Positions 36,394 to 46,115 of a DNA stretch of 64,000 bases are shown here, piece after piece; positions within the stretch are counted from its first letter, which is position 1; each line of letters opens with the position of its first letter. Position numbers and translations under genes: made by a program. The stretch is taken from the NCBI GenBank assembly GCA_963729215.1, contig CAVSND010000031.1, forward strand, positions 434,001 to 498,000, given 5' to 3'. A model generated the notes under the pieces. That model saw nothing but the letters and a program-made list of their open reading frames with translations. It was not told where the DNA came from and did no database searches. Source of the DNA: CAVQJU01 sp963729215. GTDB taxonomy: Bacteria; Acidobacteriota; Vicinamibacteria; Vicinamibacterales; CAVVIG01.

Positions 36394-36985
36394 CTACTGT
36401 TCGACGATGGTGAGCTGCGACACCGCGTTGATGAACGGCGAGAACGAGGCGGTCCGGCCGAATCGATCCACCGCGGTCACCGTGTACTTCATGACGCCGA
36501 CCGGCGCATCGGCAGGCACCACCCAGACGCCGGTCCACATTTCGGAGGGCTGTCGCGAGTACCTCCGCCGCCGGGAATCCTCCAACGCCGCGCCAGCGCA
36601 TCGGCACGTCGATCGTGCCGCCCGCGTACGCCAGGTGCGCGGTGAGAACGGCGGTGTTCTCGACTTCGCCCGATCCGCCGTCGATCGCCGTCATCCGGAT
36701 ACCGAGACGCTGGCCGCGTTTGAACCGATTGGTGAGAATGCAGTGGGTCGGTAACGTGCCGGGCACGTCGAAGCTCGCGAGATCTCCCCAGATGACCAGC
36801 TTGCCGGATGGGTGCCCCGCTTGCGGCGGCGGCGGAGGCGGCGGTTCGCCACGCCCGCGTCCTTGGCCCTGCCCTTGTCCCTGCGGCTGTCCGGGTGGCT
36901 GAACCTGCCCGGACACCGACCAGCCGACAGACAGCGCCAGCAGCGCCACAAGCGATAACACTGCTGATTTCGAGCGCATCGTCAT
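36394..36985 (-). pseudogene. Exported protein, paralogue of the gene at 38508, one-base frameshift
   Basis: The start (MTMRSKSAVLSLVALLALSV) is a signal peptide, followed by a Gln/Gly/Pro linker. Then comes GKLVIWGDLASFDVPGTLPT..CILTNRFKRGQRLGIRM, which matches GKLIVYGDMALFQPPG..CILRNRFKRGEPVGWRM of the gene at 38508. The C-terminal part (WVVPADAPVGVMKYTVTAVD..SQLTIVEQ) is in another frame, reached by one extra base between about 36545 and 36605. Repaired, about 195 residues. The fold looks like a carbohydrate-binding/Ig-like exported domain; the function is unknown. Confidence 0.75.
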
Positions 36986-36997
36986 GGTGGCGGCATC

Positions 36998-38504
36998 CTA
37001 CGGTGCGGTCACTTCGAATGCAAATCGCAGCGCGGGAATGTGGTTTCCCGGATGATCGTCGGCATACGTGAGCTGCGGCAGACGATACAGCTGCTGCGTT
37101 CCTTCGGGACCCTGGTAGATGCCGGGGTAGAAATCGATCAGGTGAATCCCGGCCGACCCCGTCGCCGTGAAATTGACGATGACATCCCCCTGGCTGTTGA
37201 ACCCGCACGCATAGCCCATGTAGCCGTTGTCGTACGTCGCGATGTAGATGTTGTCGTAGTCGGTCCACCCGACTCCTTTGAGATGAATCGTCACCGGGGT
37301 TCCCGCCGGTCCGGACATCGGCGACATGCTCACCACGCTGGTTTCCACCACGTAGTACGTCCGGGCGAGCATGTTGCCGCCAGAATCGGATGGACACCGA
37401 GTGGCGGCCCCCGAGATCGTCCGGGATGGCGAGCGAGACGTCGAGGCGTCCGTCAGCACCGGTCGTGAGCTTCCGAAGTTCGGTTTCCTTCGGCGCAAAG
37501 CCATTCCCGGAAACACGGCTGCCTTCCTGCGTTCCCCAGACAATCGACACCGGTGTGTTCGCCGGAAGACCGCGCGCGCTGAGCGCCGCGCGCGACTGTA
37601 CCGGCCCTTGCGCCGGCGTGATGCTCACCGCGCCATCTTCGTTGGCGGCCTCCGACGGGGGCACGGGTTGTCGCTGGTAGGGTTCGGCGTAGGCAGAAGG
37701 CGCCATCCGGCCAGGTGTCACCTTGAAGGCGAACGCGGGGCGCGGCAAATACGCATTCGGGGCCTGTTCGTGATTGAGGTAGCCCTGGCCCATGTAGCCG
37801 GTGAGTACCTTGAGCTGATGTTGGCCGACAGTGCCGGTCGCGCGGAAGCGCGCGGTCGCGGTGCCGTGAGTGTCCGTCGCCGAGACCCAGCCCACTTCCT
37901 GGTTGTCCCAGTTGATCACCCACGTGCTCTCCATCGTGCGCCATCCGATGCCCTTGACGCGGAGTTCGATCAACGTGCCGATCGGTCCTTCGGCGGGGGA
38001 CATCTCGAACGTCTGACTGACTTCGATGCCGCCCTGAGCAAGCGGCACGCCGTTGTCGGACGCGATCACTTCGTGAACCCCGCCGTAGTCCTCGGGGATC
38101 GTGAAGTGAGCCGCCAGCCGGCCGTCTGCGCCGGTTTGCGCCTGCCCCAAGGTCCTCGTCGTGTCAGCGAACTTCTTGCCGCGAAAGTGATAGTAGTCTT
38201 CGACGATCCAGCCGCCCTTGACCGTGCGCCAGATCAAATCGATTTTCCGGCCGGGCGGCAGCCCTTCGGCGGTCGCGTCCACCCCGGTTCCCACGACGGC
38301 CTTTGCGGCGCCCGGATGTTTCAGTGTCAACGACTTCAGGGGCTTCTGGGGCTCCGAGGGCGCGTCCGCCCTGGTCGCCGCGCTCTGCGCGGCCGTGGGC
38401 TGATCGGGGCTCGGTTGCGGCTTCGCGCGCTGACAGCGCGAAGCGGCAAGCGACACGAGCACGACCGCAGCGACCGTCGCGATGGATCGCGGATTGGATG
38501 ACAC
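36998..38504 (-). pseudogene. Exported two-repeat Ig-like (IPT-type) protein, one-base frameshift
   Basis: About 500 residues after repair. The N-terminal MSSNPRSIATVAAVVLVSLA is an export signal. The body has two related modules: MSPAEGPIGTLIELRVKGIGW..GQHQLKVLTGYMGQ and MSPMSGPAGTPVTIHLKGVGW..GIHLIDFYPGIYQG, the IPT/TIG-like pattern. The frame changes at SVSI/DSGGNMLARTYYV, repaired by dropping one base of the GG at 37388-37389. It lies between two paralogous secreted genes with 3-12 bp gaps, so the three probably form one unit. Function unknown. Confidence 0.75.
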
Positions 38505-38507
38505 GCC

Positions 38508-39005
38508 CTACTCCACGATGGTCAATTGAGACGCCTGAACCTCGAAGGGCTTGAACTCGCCGGCGCGCCCGTACTTGTCCGTCGCCGTCACCGTGTAGCG
38601 GATGATGCCGACGGGCGTGTCCTGGGGGACGACCCATTTGGCGACCCAGAACTCGCGTTCCGGCTGTTGAGCGGTCGCGCGGTAGCGCATCGGGATGTCG
38701 ATGGTCCGGCCGGCGACGTTCACATGAACAACGAGCTGCGCGGACTCCTCGCGTTTACCCGTCGAGGGATCCGCCACGAACATGCGCCAGCCGACCGGCT
38801 CGCCTCGCTTGAAGCGGTTTCTGAGAATGCAGTTTTCGGGATGCCCCGGCGGCTGAAAGAGCGCCATGTCGCCATAGACGATGAGCTTGCCGGTGCCCGG
38901 AGGAGGCGGCGGCGGCGCCGCTTGAGGAGTTGCGCCGGAACTGTCCGAACGAGCGGCGCACAGCACCACGGCGGCGAGTATCAGCAGCAGCCCGGTTCGC
39001 GGCAC
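38508..39005 (-). CDS. Exported hypothetical protein, paralogue of the gene at 36394
   Basis: A 165-residue protein. The N-terminus MPRTGLLLILAAVVLCAA is a signal peptide, then a Pro-rich linker, then the conserved block GKLIVYGDMALFQPPGHPEN and the C-terminal half DTPVGIIRYTVTATDKYGRA..ASQLTIVE. It shares both blocks and the Ser-Gln-Leu-Thr-Ile-Val-Glu end with the gene two positions downstream. Intact here, which supports reading the other copy as frameshifted. No recognised domain. Confidence 0.8.
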   Translation of the reverse strand: MPRTGLLLILAAVVLCAARSDSSGATPQAAPPPPPPGTGKLIVYGDMALFQPPGHPENCILRNRFKRGEPVGWRMFVADPSTGKREESAQLVVHVNVAGRTIDIPMRYRATAQQPEREFWVAKWVVPQDTPVGIIRYTVTATDKYGRAGEFKPFEVQASQLTIVE

Positions 39006-39032
39006 GGCGTCCCCCCTGGGAGGAATGATACC

Positions 39033-39138
39033 CGTTCAGGCTGCGAAGACGCAGCCTGAACGTAAAAATGTAGAACGGAAAGCGTAGAACGTAAGACGCT
39101 GAATTTCCGAGTAGTTTTACGTTTTACGTTCTACATTC
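39033..39138. repeat. Hairpin plus iterated inverted repeat upstream of the secreted triad
   Basis: A perfect 12-bp hairpin (CGTTCAGGCTGC, 39033-39044; GCAGCCTGAACG, 39051-39062; loop GAAGAC) is followed by a second stem, AATGTAGAACG at 39067-39077 and CGTTCTACATT at 39127-39137. Between the second arms are degenerate units GCGTAGAACGTAA and TTTTACGTTTTACG. The amidase stop codon is inside the right arm. Part of the same combination recurs at 49.85 kb. Confidence 0.8.
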
Positions 39139-40501
39139 AGGGCGCTTTCTCCCAGCGCCCTGTCCCGTCGCCTGCTCGAACGCATAGGCCATCTGCAGGA
39201 CTCCGGCATCATCGCCGCGCCGGCCAACGATCTGGATGCCGACGGGCAGATTCTCTGGGGTGAAGCCTGCCGGCACGGACGCCGCCGGGCACAGCGTCGT
39301 GCTGATCCAGTACGCGGATTTCATCCACGCCGCGTAGTGCTCCATCGGCACGCCGGCAATTTCGTGGGGCCAGTCGAGCAACGCGTCGAAGGGCGCTACC
39401 TGGTTGACGGCGCAGATCAGGAAATCGTGGACGCCGAAAAATGCGTCCACCCGTGCGAGCAGGCGCTCGTGCTGGCCGGTTGCGCGGGTCACGTCGCTGC
39501 CGGAAACCAGGCCCCCGAGCTCGATCTCTTCGATGGCTTCCTGCTTCATCTGTCCGCGATGCGACCAGAGCAGCGAGCCCAGATTCTCGAACGCTCTCCG
39601 GCGCCGCATCGTCAGAAACACCTCGTCCGCGTTCGTCAAATCGGGACATGCCCCCGCGACGATGCATCCGAGATTCTCGAAGACGCGGCGGCTCGCCTCG
39701 AGCACCTCGCGCACACGCGGCTCGAGCGGCAGGCCGCCGAGATCGGGGCACCAGGCCACGCGGACGCCCTTCAAGTCGCGCTCGAGGGCCGGCACTTCCT
39801 GCCCCGTCATGACGCCAAGCAGAAACGCGACGTCGTCGACGGACCGGGCCATCGGCCCCTTCACGTTGAGGCCGAGGGAGGTGCCGTCGCTCAACACCGG
39901 CGCGAGGCCGGACGTCGGACGCAGCGCCACGACGCTGTTGAAATTGGCCGGGATTGCGAAGGGATCCGCCGAGGTCGCTGCCGTCAGCGAGCGGCAGCAA
40001 GCCCGCCGCGAGGGCCGCGCCCGCTCCACCGCTCGAGCCGCCGGCGGTCATCGTCACATCGTATGGATTCACGGTCGTGCCGTAGACCCGGTTGTACGTG
40101 TGCGAGCCCATGCCGAATTCCGGCACGTTCGTCTTGCCGATGGGAACCACGCCCGCCGTACGCAGCCGCGCGACAAGCGGGCTGTCCGCCGCCGGCATGC
40201 GGTCCTTGAAAATCGGCGATCCGGATGTATTGGGAAATCCGACAGCGTCTTCCAGATCTTTGAAGGCCCACGGCAGGCCGTGCAGCGGGCCAACCGCCTC
40301 GCCTCGCACGGATCTGCGGTCGGCCTCATCCGCCAGCGCCAGACACTCGTCATCGTCCAGCTTTGCGACGATAGCGTTCAGCGTCGGGTTGAATCGGTTG
40401 ATGCGGGCGAGATGGGCCGTCATCACCTCGCGCGCGGAAATCTTGCGGGCGCGTATCAGCGCGGCGAGCTCACGAGCGCTGGTGTAACAGAGGTCGGACA
40501 T
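39124..40501 (-). pseudogene. Amidase (amidase signature family), one-base frameshift
   Basis: The N-terminal frame carries the catalytic lysine (GLPWAFKDLED), the Ser-rich signature TAGGSSGGAGAALAAG and the nucleophile region SDLGGSLRNP. The second frame continues ANFNSVVALRPTSGLAP and runs to a normal C-terminal half (PMARSVDDVAFLLGVMTGQ, VPAGFTPENLPVGIQIVGRR). One extra base within 39946-39953 separates them. Repaired, about 458 residues; it would hydrolyse an amide. The last residues (GRKRPECRT) are read from repeat DNA, so the natural end may be lost. Confidence 0.82.
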
Positions 40502-40508
40502 CGGAATC

Positions 40509-40532
40509 CGTCCGGCTGAAGCCGGACGCTAC
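40509..40532. repeat. REP-like hairpin with GTAG foot, copy A
   Basis: CGTCCGGC (40509-40516), loop TGAA, GCCGGACG (40521-40528), then CTAC (40529-40532), which reads GTAG on the minus strand. This is the layout of REP elements handled by REP-associated tyrosine transposases: a GTAG tetranucleotide at the foot of a small hairpin. The TAG of GTAG is the stop codon of the aldolase gene. Confidence 0.7.
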
Positions 40533-41311
40533 GGGCGGCCGGAACCGCTCGCCTTCCGCTTCCACAGCTCCCAGGCGCGGCTGTAGTTGTCGGATGCGGC
40601 GTATTTCTTCGCTTCCTCGGGATCGATGTAGGTGATCTTGCCGCCGAGCGCGATGGCCTGCGCCTGAATGCGCGCGTTGAGATCGAGATAAATGCTCCGG
40701 CCGACGACGTTGAGGATCGAGTCGGCGGTTACCACGGCGCCGTGCCCCCGCATGAGGACCGCGGGCTTGTCGGCGAGTGCCTTCGCGAGCGCGGCGCCAA
40801 GCGGCGCGGTCTCGACGAGCATGTTCGTCATGCCCGCCGCCTGCCTGATTTCGAAGACCGGCACGCCTGCCGCGAGAAACGCGCTCTGGTGATACATCGG
40901 CCGCAAGGCCACGCTCGAATCCGCGAAAGGAATCAGGGACGGCGTGTGGCAGTGCACGACCGCGTTGACGTCGGCCCGCGCGCGATAGATCTCGCTGTGA
41001 ATGAAGCGCTCTTTGTACGGCGTCCTGCCTTTCGCGTCGACCGGCTCACCGTTCAGACCGAACTCGAGGATGTCCGCCGCGGCGACCAATTCCGGCGCGA
41101 CCGATCTCGCGAGGAGGAAACGCTCGCGATTTCCGGGATGCCGGACGCTGATATGGCCATACCCGTCGAGAATGCCTTCCTGGGCGAGGATGTGGTTGCC
41201 GGCGACGAGGTCGGCGATCACGTCGGCCAACGGCGGCGCCCCTTCGCGGCCAGGCTGCTGTGGCACGAGGACGAGCGCACCGAGTGCGAGGAAGTCGCGT
41301 CGAAGCATCAT
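40529..41311 (-). CDS. Class II aldolase/adducin family protein, Tat-exported
   Basis: A 260-residue protein. The N-terminus MMLRRDFLALGALVLVP has a twin-arginine-type signal, so export of the folded enzyme is likely. The aldolase fold has zinc histidines in VHCHTPSLI and MRGHGAVVTADS and the conserved PELVAAADILEFGLNGEPVD region. Class II aldolases cleave or epimerise phosphorylated sugars; the substrate and whether it acts outside the cytoplasm are unknown. The start overlaps the DUF952 stop. Confidence 0.88.
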   Translation of the reverse strand: MMLRRDFLALGALVLVPQQPGREGAPPLADVIADLVAGNHILAQEGILDGYGHISVRHPGNRERFLLARSVAPELVAAADILEFGLNGEPVDAKGRTPYKERFIHSEIYRARADVNAVVHCHTPSLIPFADSSVALRPMYHQSAFLAAGVPVFEIRQAAGMTNMLVETAPLGAALAKALADKPAVLMRGHGAVVTADSILNVVGRSIYLDLNARIQAQAIALGGKITYIDPEEAKKYAASDNYSRAWELWKRKASGSGRP

Positions 41312-41682
41312 CGATCCGTCCCCCTCGAGCTGGACGCGCCGGAGGCAACGTCCGGCGGCTTCAGAAACGTGCCGTCCGGTGCGCGGCCGATATCCCGCAC
41401 GGCGACGATCGCGTCACGATTCAAAGGGCCGTAGATATGGGGAAACACTTCGGCCGGGTCATCGTAGCGGATCGGGGACGTGACGCGATCCTGATCGATG
41501 TAAAGAACCACCCAGGGCTCGGCGCTCGACTTGTAGTACCGGGTGAGGGTGATGGACACGGCCTCCCGCCCCTCCGTCGTGTGGATGAAGCCCTCGCGTC
41601 CAAAGGGCTCCGGCACGTACGGCTGCACCGAATCGAACGACTCGAAATACCGCTTCGGCGTTCCGTGGTACGCGAGTCTCAC
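41308..41682 (-). CDS. DUF952 domain protein
   Basis: A GTG start at 41682 overlaps the upstream TGA, giving a 124-residue protein starting VRLAYHGTPKRYFESFDSVQ. It has the DUF952 pattern: FGREGFIHTTEGREAV, AEPWVVLYIDQDRVTSPIRYDD, FPHIYGPLNRDAIVAVRD. The N-terminal start could instead lie further upstream, but that region is coding for another gene. The family is small and has no proven activity; it is often placed near glutathione or nucleotide enzymes. Confidence 0.8.
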   Translation of the reverse strand: MRLAYHGTPKRYFESFDSVQPYVPEPFGREGFIHTTEGREAVSITLTRYYKSSAEPWVVLYIDQDRVTSPIRYDDPAEVFPHIYGPLNRDAIVAVRDIGRAPDGTFLKPPDVASGASSSRGTDR

Positions 41683-42728
41683 TTGTTTCCGAAGAGCGGC
41701 TTGTAGTCGCGGTTGTTCTCGCAGACGAACTCGTTGATCTGGTCGTACTCCTGCAGGAACGGGAACGTCCGCCGGATCACCCACGGGCCGGCAAATACGT
41801 TCGGATCTTCGATCGTCGCTTCGTACTGCAGCGTGTCGAAATCCGGGCGCGAGAAACGCTCGACCACGTGCAGCGCCTCGGTGTGCCGATAGCCGTTGAT
41901 CTCCGTCTTGTCGTTGAACCCGATCGAGTCCACGACGAGCGTGTCGCCTTCCCACCTGGCGACGGGGTTGCCCATCCATGACGGATCGGGATCCGCGGGA
42001 TGCGGCCGCCCGTCGGTCGGGATGATGCGGAACAGGTTGAGGTATTCGTGCGCGACGACGATGTGCTTCGGAGCCTGCACGATCTGGATGTAATACGGCA
42101 CGAAGAACGTCTGCGGAATCCCCGGCGGCATGCAGGTGGAGTACTGGCCCGTGTCGTCCGCCGCACGGACGACCTTGTACTTTTCAGCGCCCGGCTTCAG
42201 CGTCGGCGTCGCCGGCAGTCCGCCGGCGGTTGGCTGGGGAGGCGCGCCGCGTCCGCCGGGCCCCGCGCCGTAGCCATACACGCCGGAAAAATCGGGCCGT
42301 CCGTCCGCGGTTCGCGGGGCCGCCCGTTTGCCGCCGGCCGCTGGAGCGTCGGAGGGAGACGCGCCGGGCATCGTGCCCGCCACGACGACCGTGACCGTCC
42401 GCTTGTCGGCGCTGTTGCCGGCGCCTGTTACGGCGAGGGTGTATGTCGTCGTCACGCCGGGCGTCAGCGTCCGGCGGCCGCGAGGCGCGACACGCCCCAA
42501 CGGGTCGATGCTGGTGGACGTGGGATTTTCGACCGCCCAGCTCAAGGTGACCGGCTGGCCCGGCTGAATCGACGTCGGCTCGACGGCGAAGCTCGTAATC
42601 CGTACGGGAAGCCGCGCCGCGGCGCGATACGGCGACTCGCCCGCCGTGGGGGCCGCGGGCGCCTGCTGCGCGGCGGGAGACACGCTCGCCGCGATGATCG
42701 CGAACAGCGCGGCGTGCGCCGTCTTCAC
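41679..42728 (-). CDS. Exported hypothetical protein with an N-terminal Ig-like region
   Basis: A GTG start overlaps the DUF6152 stop (GTGA). The 349-residue protein has a signal peptide (KTAHAALFAIIAASVSPAAQ). An Ig-like domain covers about 40-120 (SFAVEPTSIQPGQPVTLSWA, then TYTLAVTGAGNSADKRTV). The C-terminal half (STCMPPGIPQTF, VAHEYLNLFRIIP, PSWMGNPVARWEGDTLVVDS, GFNDKTEINGYRHTEALHV) matches an acidobacterial protein family of unknown function that often travels with DUF6152. It is likely extracytoplasmic. Confidence 0.78.
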   Translation of the reverse strand: MKTAHAALFAIIAASVSPAAQQAPAAPTAGESPYRAAARLPVRITSFAVEPTSIQPGQPVTLSWAVENPTSTSIDPLGRVAPRGRRTLTPGVTTTYTLAVTGAGNSADKRTVTVVVAGTMPGASPSDAPAAGGKRAAPRTADGRPDFSGVYGYGAGPGGRGAPPQPTAGGLPATPTLKPGAEKYKVVRAADDTGQYSTCMPPGIPQTFFVPYYIQIVQAPKHIVVAHEYLNLFRIIPTDGRPHPADPDPSWMGNPVARWEGDTLVVDSIGFNDKTEINGYRHTEALHVVERFSRPDFDTLQYEATIEDPNVFAGPWVIRRTFPFLQEYDQINEFVCENNRDYKPLFGNK

Positions 42729-43102
42729 GACTTGATCTCCCGGCCGTCCGGCAACTTGATCATGGCGCTGATCATCGACGCCGCTCCGCTCTTGGCGCGG
42801 CCGCCGGTGCAGGAAATCTGATCGCCGGCCTTGACGGTGTCGCGCACCCATCCATACGACCTGAGGTGGTTGAGGCTCATGAGCTCGATCTCCCACTCCA
42901 CCGTGTTGCCCTTGTCGTCCTTCACATCGATAAAAATGAAGGCGTGCGGGTTGGTCCACTCAAAGCGCTTGACGGTGCCGGTCACCGTCACGGGACTGGC
43001 CATGTCGTACATGGCCGTCGAGTGATGGGCGAGCGCTGGACCGGCAGCCGACAACAGGCCCAGCATCGCGATGCACAACACCAGTGTGTTTTTCATTCTC
43101 AT
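42725..43102 (-). CDS. DUF6152 family exported protein
   Basis: A 125-residue protein starting MRMKNTLVLCIAMLGLLSAA (signal peptide) then AHHSTAMYDMASPVTVTGTV, FEWTNPHAFIFIDVKDDKGN and WVRDTVKAGDQISCTG. The N-terminal His-His and the aromatic FEWTNPH are typical of DUF6152. The function is unknown. It is translated in overlap with the following gene, so the two products probably act together. Confidence 0.83.
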   Translation of the reverse strand: MRMKNTLVLCIAMLGLLSAAGPALAHHSTAMYDMASPVTVTGTVKRFEWTNPHAFIFIDVKDDKGNTVEWEIELMSLNHLRSYGWVRDTVKAGDQISCTGGRAKSGAASMISAMIKLPDGREIKS

Positions 43103-43125
43103 CGGGTCCAGTCTACCGCCGCCGC

Positions 43126-44448
43126 TCACGCGCGGACGCCGAAATACGCCGGCGCGTTGCCGGGCTTCCATTTGATATTGCAGCCGGCGCTCGGCCGCTG
43201 CACGGGATCGACGGGCTTCCCGGCCAGCGTCGCGTCGAGCGCGGCCCGGATGTCCCGCCCGGCCGGCGGCTTGCCGTTTCCCGGCCGGCTGTCGTCCAAC
43301 TGGCCGCGGTACACGAGCAGGCGCTTTTCATCGAACAGGAACGGGTCGGGCGTACACGCCGCCGTGTATGCCTTCGCCACGCTCTGGCTCCCGTCGAAGC
43401 ACACCGGGAACGTGAAGCCGCACCGAATCGCCCACTCTTTCAGGCGCTCCGGCCTGTCGTCCTCGTACCGGTCGGCGTCGTTGGAACTGATGCCCACGAT
43501 GCCGACGGTCTGCTGATAATCGCGGCCCAGCCTGGCGAGATCATCCTGGACGTGCCGGACAAATGGACAGTGCTGGCAGAGGAACAGCACGAGGAGCGCC
43601 TTCCTGTCCGAGAACGTAGCCGGCGAAATCGTCGCCCCGGAGACGACGTCGGGCAGGCTGAAGTCCGGTGCCGCGGTCCCAAGCTCGAGCATCGTCGAGA
43701 AGGTCAGGGTCATGAGGTTGGAGCGCAGCTGAACATGACCTTTCGGGCTGTCGAATGTGGCGATGAGCGCCGGACGCGCGCCTTTCGTCACCGCCAGGTC
43801 GAGTCCCAGTTGCCGGAGCATGCGCTGCACCTGCTCGGCCTCCGGATGTTCGGCGCGCAGGCTCAGAAGCGTGACGCCTTTCGCCGCCGTGGCCGAGGGA
43901 TGCGGCGAGGCGCCCCAGTCGATGAAGTAGGGCACCAGCCGGTCCGCAAGCACCACGCGCGGATCGGTGTAGCGCCACGACAGCACGACGCCGTCCGGAC
44001 GCTTCCGGCTGCCGGGAATCACGGCGCCCAGGTTCACGCCGTGCGCTGCGGCGTCGGCCGCGAACGTCTCGAGGCCGGCGCCCTTCGCCACCCAGGTCGT
44101 CAGCCGTGGCGCTTTGATCTCGTCGATGCCGAAGCGGCGTCCCCGTTCGGGCCTGGGCTGTTCCGGATCGGGCCCGATGATCTCGAAGTACGTCGCGGGA
44201 CCGAGCGCGATCAACGCGTTGCGTGTTCCCTCCCCGGGATGCTGGCCGCCCGGCGTGGCGCGAACCCCGAACAGCTTCTCCGCCGTCTCGACGCCCAGCG
44301 CGAGGTCGGGCGTCGCGTAGACGAGGTGATCGACGCGCGATAAGACGCCATCGCCGGGCGCAGCCGCTCCGCCATGGCTTGAGGTCACAGCCGCGATCAA
44401 AGCGACAAGACACGCGGACCCGATGAGCTTCGATGACATCACGCGCAA
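43126..44448 (-). CDS. VOC (glyoxalase-like) domain fused to thioredoxin-like peroxiredoxin domain
   Basis: A 440-residue protein. After an export signal, residues about 35-240 form a glyoxalase-like/VOC region (RVDHLVYATPDLALGVETAE, ALGPATYFEIIGPDP). The C-terminal 185 residues, from MTLTFSTMLELGTAAPDFSL, match stand-alone AhpC/TSA-type thioredoxin-family proteins, with LFLCQHCPFVRHVQDDLA. The internal Met is where such proteins usually begin, so this is either a real fusion or two genes joined by a lost stop. Redox or small-molecule binding function; partner unknown. Confidence 0.78.
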   Translation of the reverse strand: MRVMSSKLIGSACLVALIAAVTSSHGGAAAPGDGVLSRVDHLVYATPDLALGVETAEKLFGVRATPGGQHPGEGTRNALIALGPATYFEIIGPDPEQPRPERGRRFGIDEIKAPRLTTWVAKGAGLETFAADAAAHGVNLGAVIPGSRKRPDGVVLSWRYTDPRVVLADRLVPYFIDWGASPHPSATAAKGVTLLSLRAEHPEAEQVQRMLRQLGLDLAVTKGARPALIATFDSPKGHVQLRSNLMTLTFSTMLELGTAAPDFSLPDVVSGATISPATFSDRKALLVLFLCQHCPFVRHVQDDLARLGRDYQQTVGIVGISSNDADRYEDDRPERLKEWAIRCGFTFPVCFDGSQSVAKAYTAACTPDPFLFDEKRLLVYRGQLDDSRPGNGKPPAGRDIRAALDATLAGKPVDPVQRPSAGCNIKWKPGNAPAYFGVRA

Positions 44449-44516
44449 ATTCTAGCAGACGGTCGGCGCGCTCCGCTCTGTCGGTGCACGGCAGAGCAGC
44501 CGATACAACGGCAAAA

Positions 44517-46115
44517 ATGCGTCAATTTATCAGGCCATTGCCGCGCGCGTTCACGCGCCCGGTGTCCGTGGCGATCCTCCTCGCGTGGGTTGCCGTCATG
44601 GGCCTGCTGATCAACCGCTCGTATCTGCACGCGTCGGCGACGCTGGCGACCGATCTCGCGCGATATACATCGGCCGCGGTCTGGCATGGCGTCTACTACA
44701 GGGGCGAGAAGATCGGATTCACGGTCGGCCAGGTCCTGAAAAAAGACGATGGGTTCGAGCTCGCCGAAGACGGCCGGCTGCAGATGTCGCTGCTCGGGGC
44801 GACGTCTCCCGTGACGATCCGCACGACTGCCCAGGTGGACAAGGACTTTCAGCTGCGGTCGTTCGAGTTCTCGCTCGATCCGGGAACGGGACCGATCCAG
44901 ATCCGCGGACAGGTAAACGGCACGCGCCTTTCGCTCGCCGTGACAACCGGCGGCAAGACGCGGACGGAAGTGCGCGACCTGCCGGAGCCTCCGGCGCTGT
45001 CGCTGAATATCTCGCGCCGCCTGGCGAACGGCGGCCTGGTGACCGGCGCCCGGCATCGCTGGACCATCTTCGACGCCGCCACGCTGCACAACGCGCCGAT
45101 TGTCGTGGACGTCGGAAAGCGCGAGCTGGTGCGCGGAGCCGGGACGGCGCCGATTCCCGCGTTTCGCGTCGAGACCGAGTTCGCCGGGCTCCGCACAACC
45201 TCCTGGGTCACCGACACGGGAGAAGTCGTCCGCGAGGAAAGCCCGCTCGGGCTCCTGACGATCCGCGAATCGGCGGAGAACGCGCGGGCCATGGCCGTGC
45301 CGAGCCAGGTGCAGGCCGACCTTCTCGCCGCGGCGGCGATCGTCCCGGTCGGCCGGGAGCGCATCGACGAACCGCGGGACATCCTTCGCGTTCGGATGCG
45401 GCTCGAAGGCGCGGATCTCTCTCAACTGGATCTCGACGGGGGCAATCAGACAGTGGCCGGCAACGTGGTAGAGCTGCGCGATCCGCGCAGCCTGCGGGCC
45501 GGGGCGGCAGACCCTGACGCCCGCCGGTATCTGGCGCCGGAACCGCTGATCGAAAGCGACGACCCCGAGATCCGCGCCGAGGCCGCGAAGGCCGTGCGCG
45601 CCGCCACATCGCCTCGCGATCGCGCCGAGGCGCTCACGCGATACGTGAACGGCCTGCTCGAGAAGAAGCCGACGATCAGCATTCCTTCCGCGCGCGAGGT
45701 CCTGCGAACCAAGGTCGGCGACTGCAACGAGCACACCGCGCTCTACGTCGCGATGGCGCGCGCGCTGGGGATTCCCGCACGCATTTCTGTCGGCCTCGTG
45801 TTCGTGCGCGGCGCGTTCTATTACCACGCGTGGCCCGAGGTGTACCTGGACGAGGGCAGCCGGGGCCTCTGGCTGCCGGTGGACCCGACACTCAACGAAT
45901 TCCCGGCCGATGCGACGCACGTGCGACTCGCACGCGGCGGCCTCGACAGGCAGACCGCGATCCTGCCGCTCGTCGGCCGGCTCAAGATGACCGTGCTGGA
46001 TCTCGATGTTGCGCCCGGTACGGCCAGACCGATCCTCAGCAATGCGCCCCCGGATCTCGGCCAGCTCGCCATCCCGCAACCCCAGCGCACATCGAATTGC
46101 GCGTGCCCACGATGA
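44517..46115 (+). CDS. Transglutaminase-like domain protein, membrane-anchored
   Basis: A 532-residue protein starting MRQFIRPLPRAFTRPVSVAI, with one membrane helix at about 18-35. The C-terminal transglutaminase-like domain has the Cys-His-Asp triad: VGDCNEHTALYVAMA, YYHAWPEVYLDEG and PVDPTLNEFPAD. In such proteins the domain acts as a protease or an amide-crosslinking enzyme outside the membrane. Its ATGA overlap with the following ABC ATPase suggests a common function with the exporter. Confidence 0.85.
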   Translation: MRQFIRPLPRAFTRPVSVAILLAWVAVMGLLINRSYLHASATLATDLARYTSAAVWHGVYYRGEKIGFTVGQVLKKDDGFELAEDGRLQMSLLGATSPVTIRTTAQVDKDFQLRSFEFSLDPGTGPIQIRGQVNGTRLSLAVTTGGKTRTEVRDLPEPPALSLNISRRLANGGLVTGARHRWTIFDAATLHNAPIVVDVGKRELVRGAGTAPIPAFRVETEFAGLRTTSWVTDTGEVVREESPLGLLTIRESAENARAMAVPSQVQADLLAAAAIVPVGRERIDEPRDILRVRMRLEGADLSQLDLDGGNQTVAGNVVELRDPRSLRAGAADPDARRYLAPEPLIESDDPEIRAEAAKAVRAATSPRDRAEALTRYVNGLLEKKPTISIPSAREVLRTKVGDCNEHTALYVAMARALGIPARISVGLVFVRGAFYYHAWPEVYLDEGSRGLWLPVDPTLNEFPADATHVRLARGGLDRQTAILPLVGRLKMTVLDLDVAPGTARPILSNAPPDLGQLAIPQPQRTSNCACPR

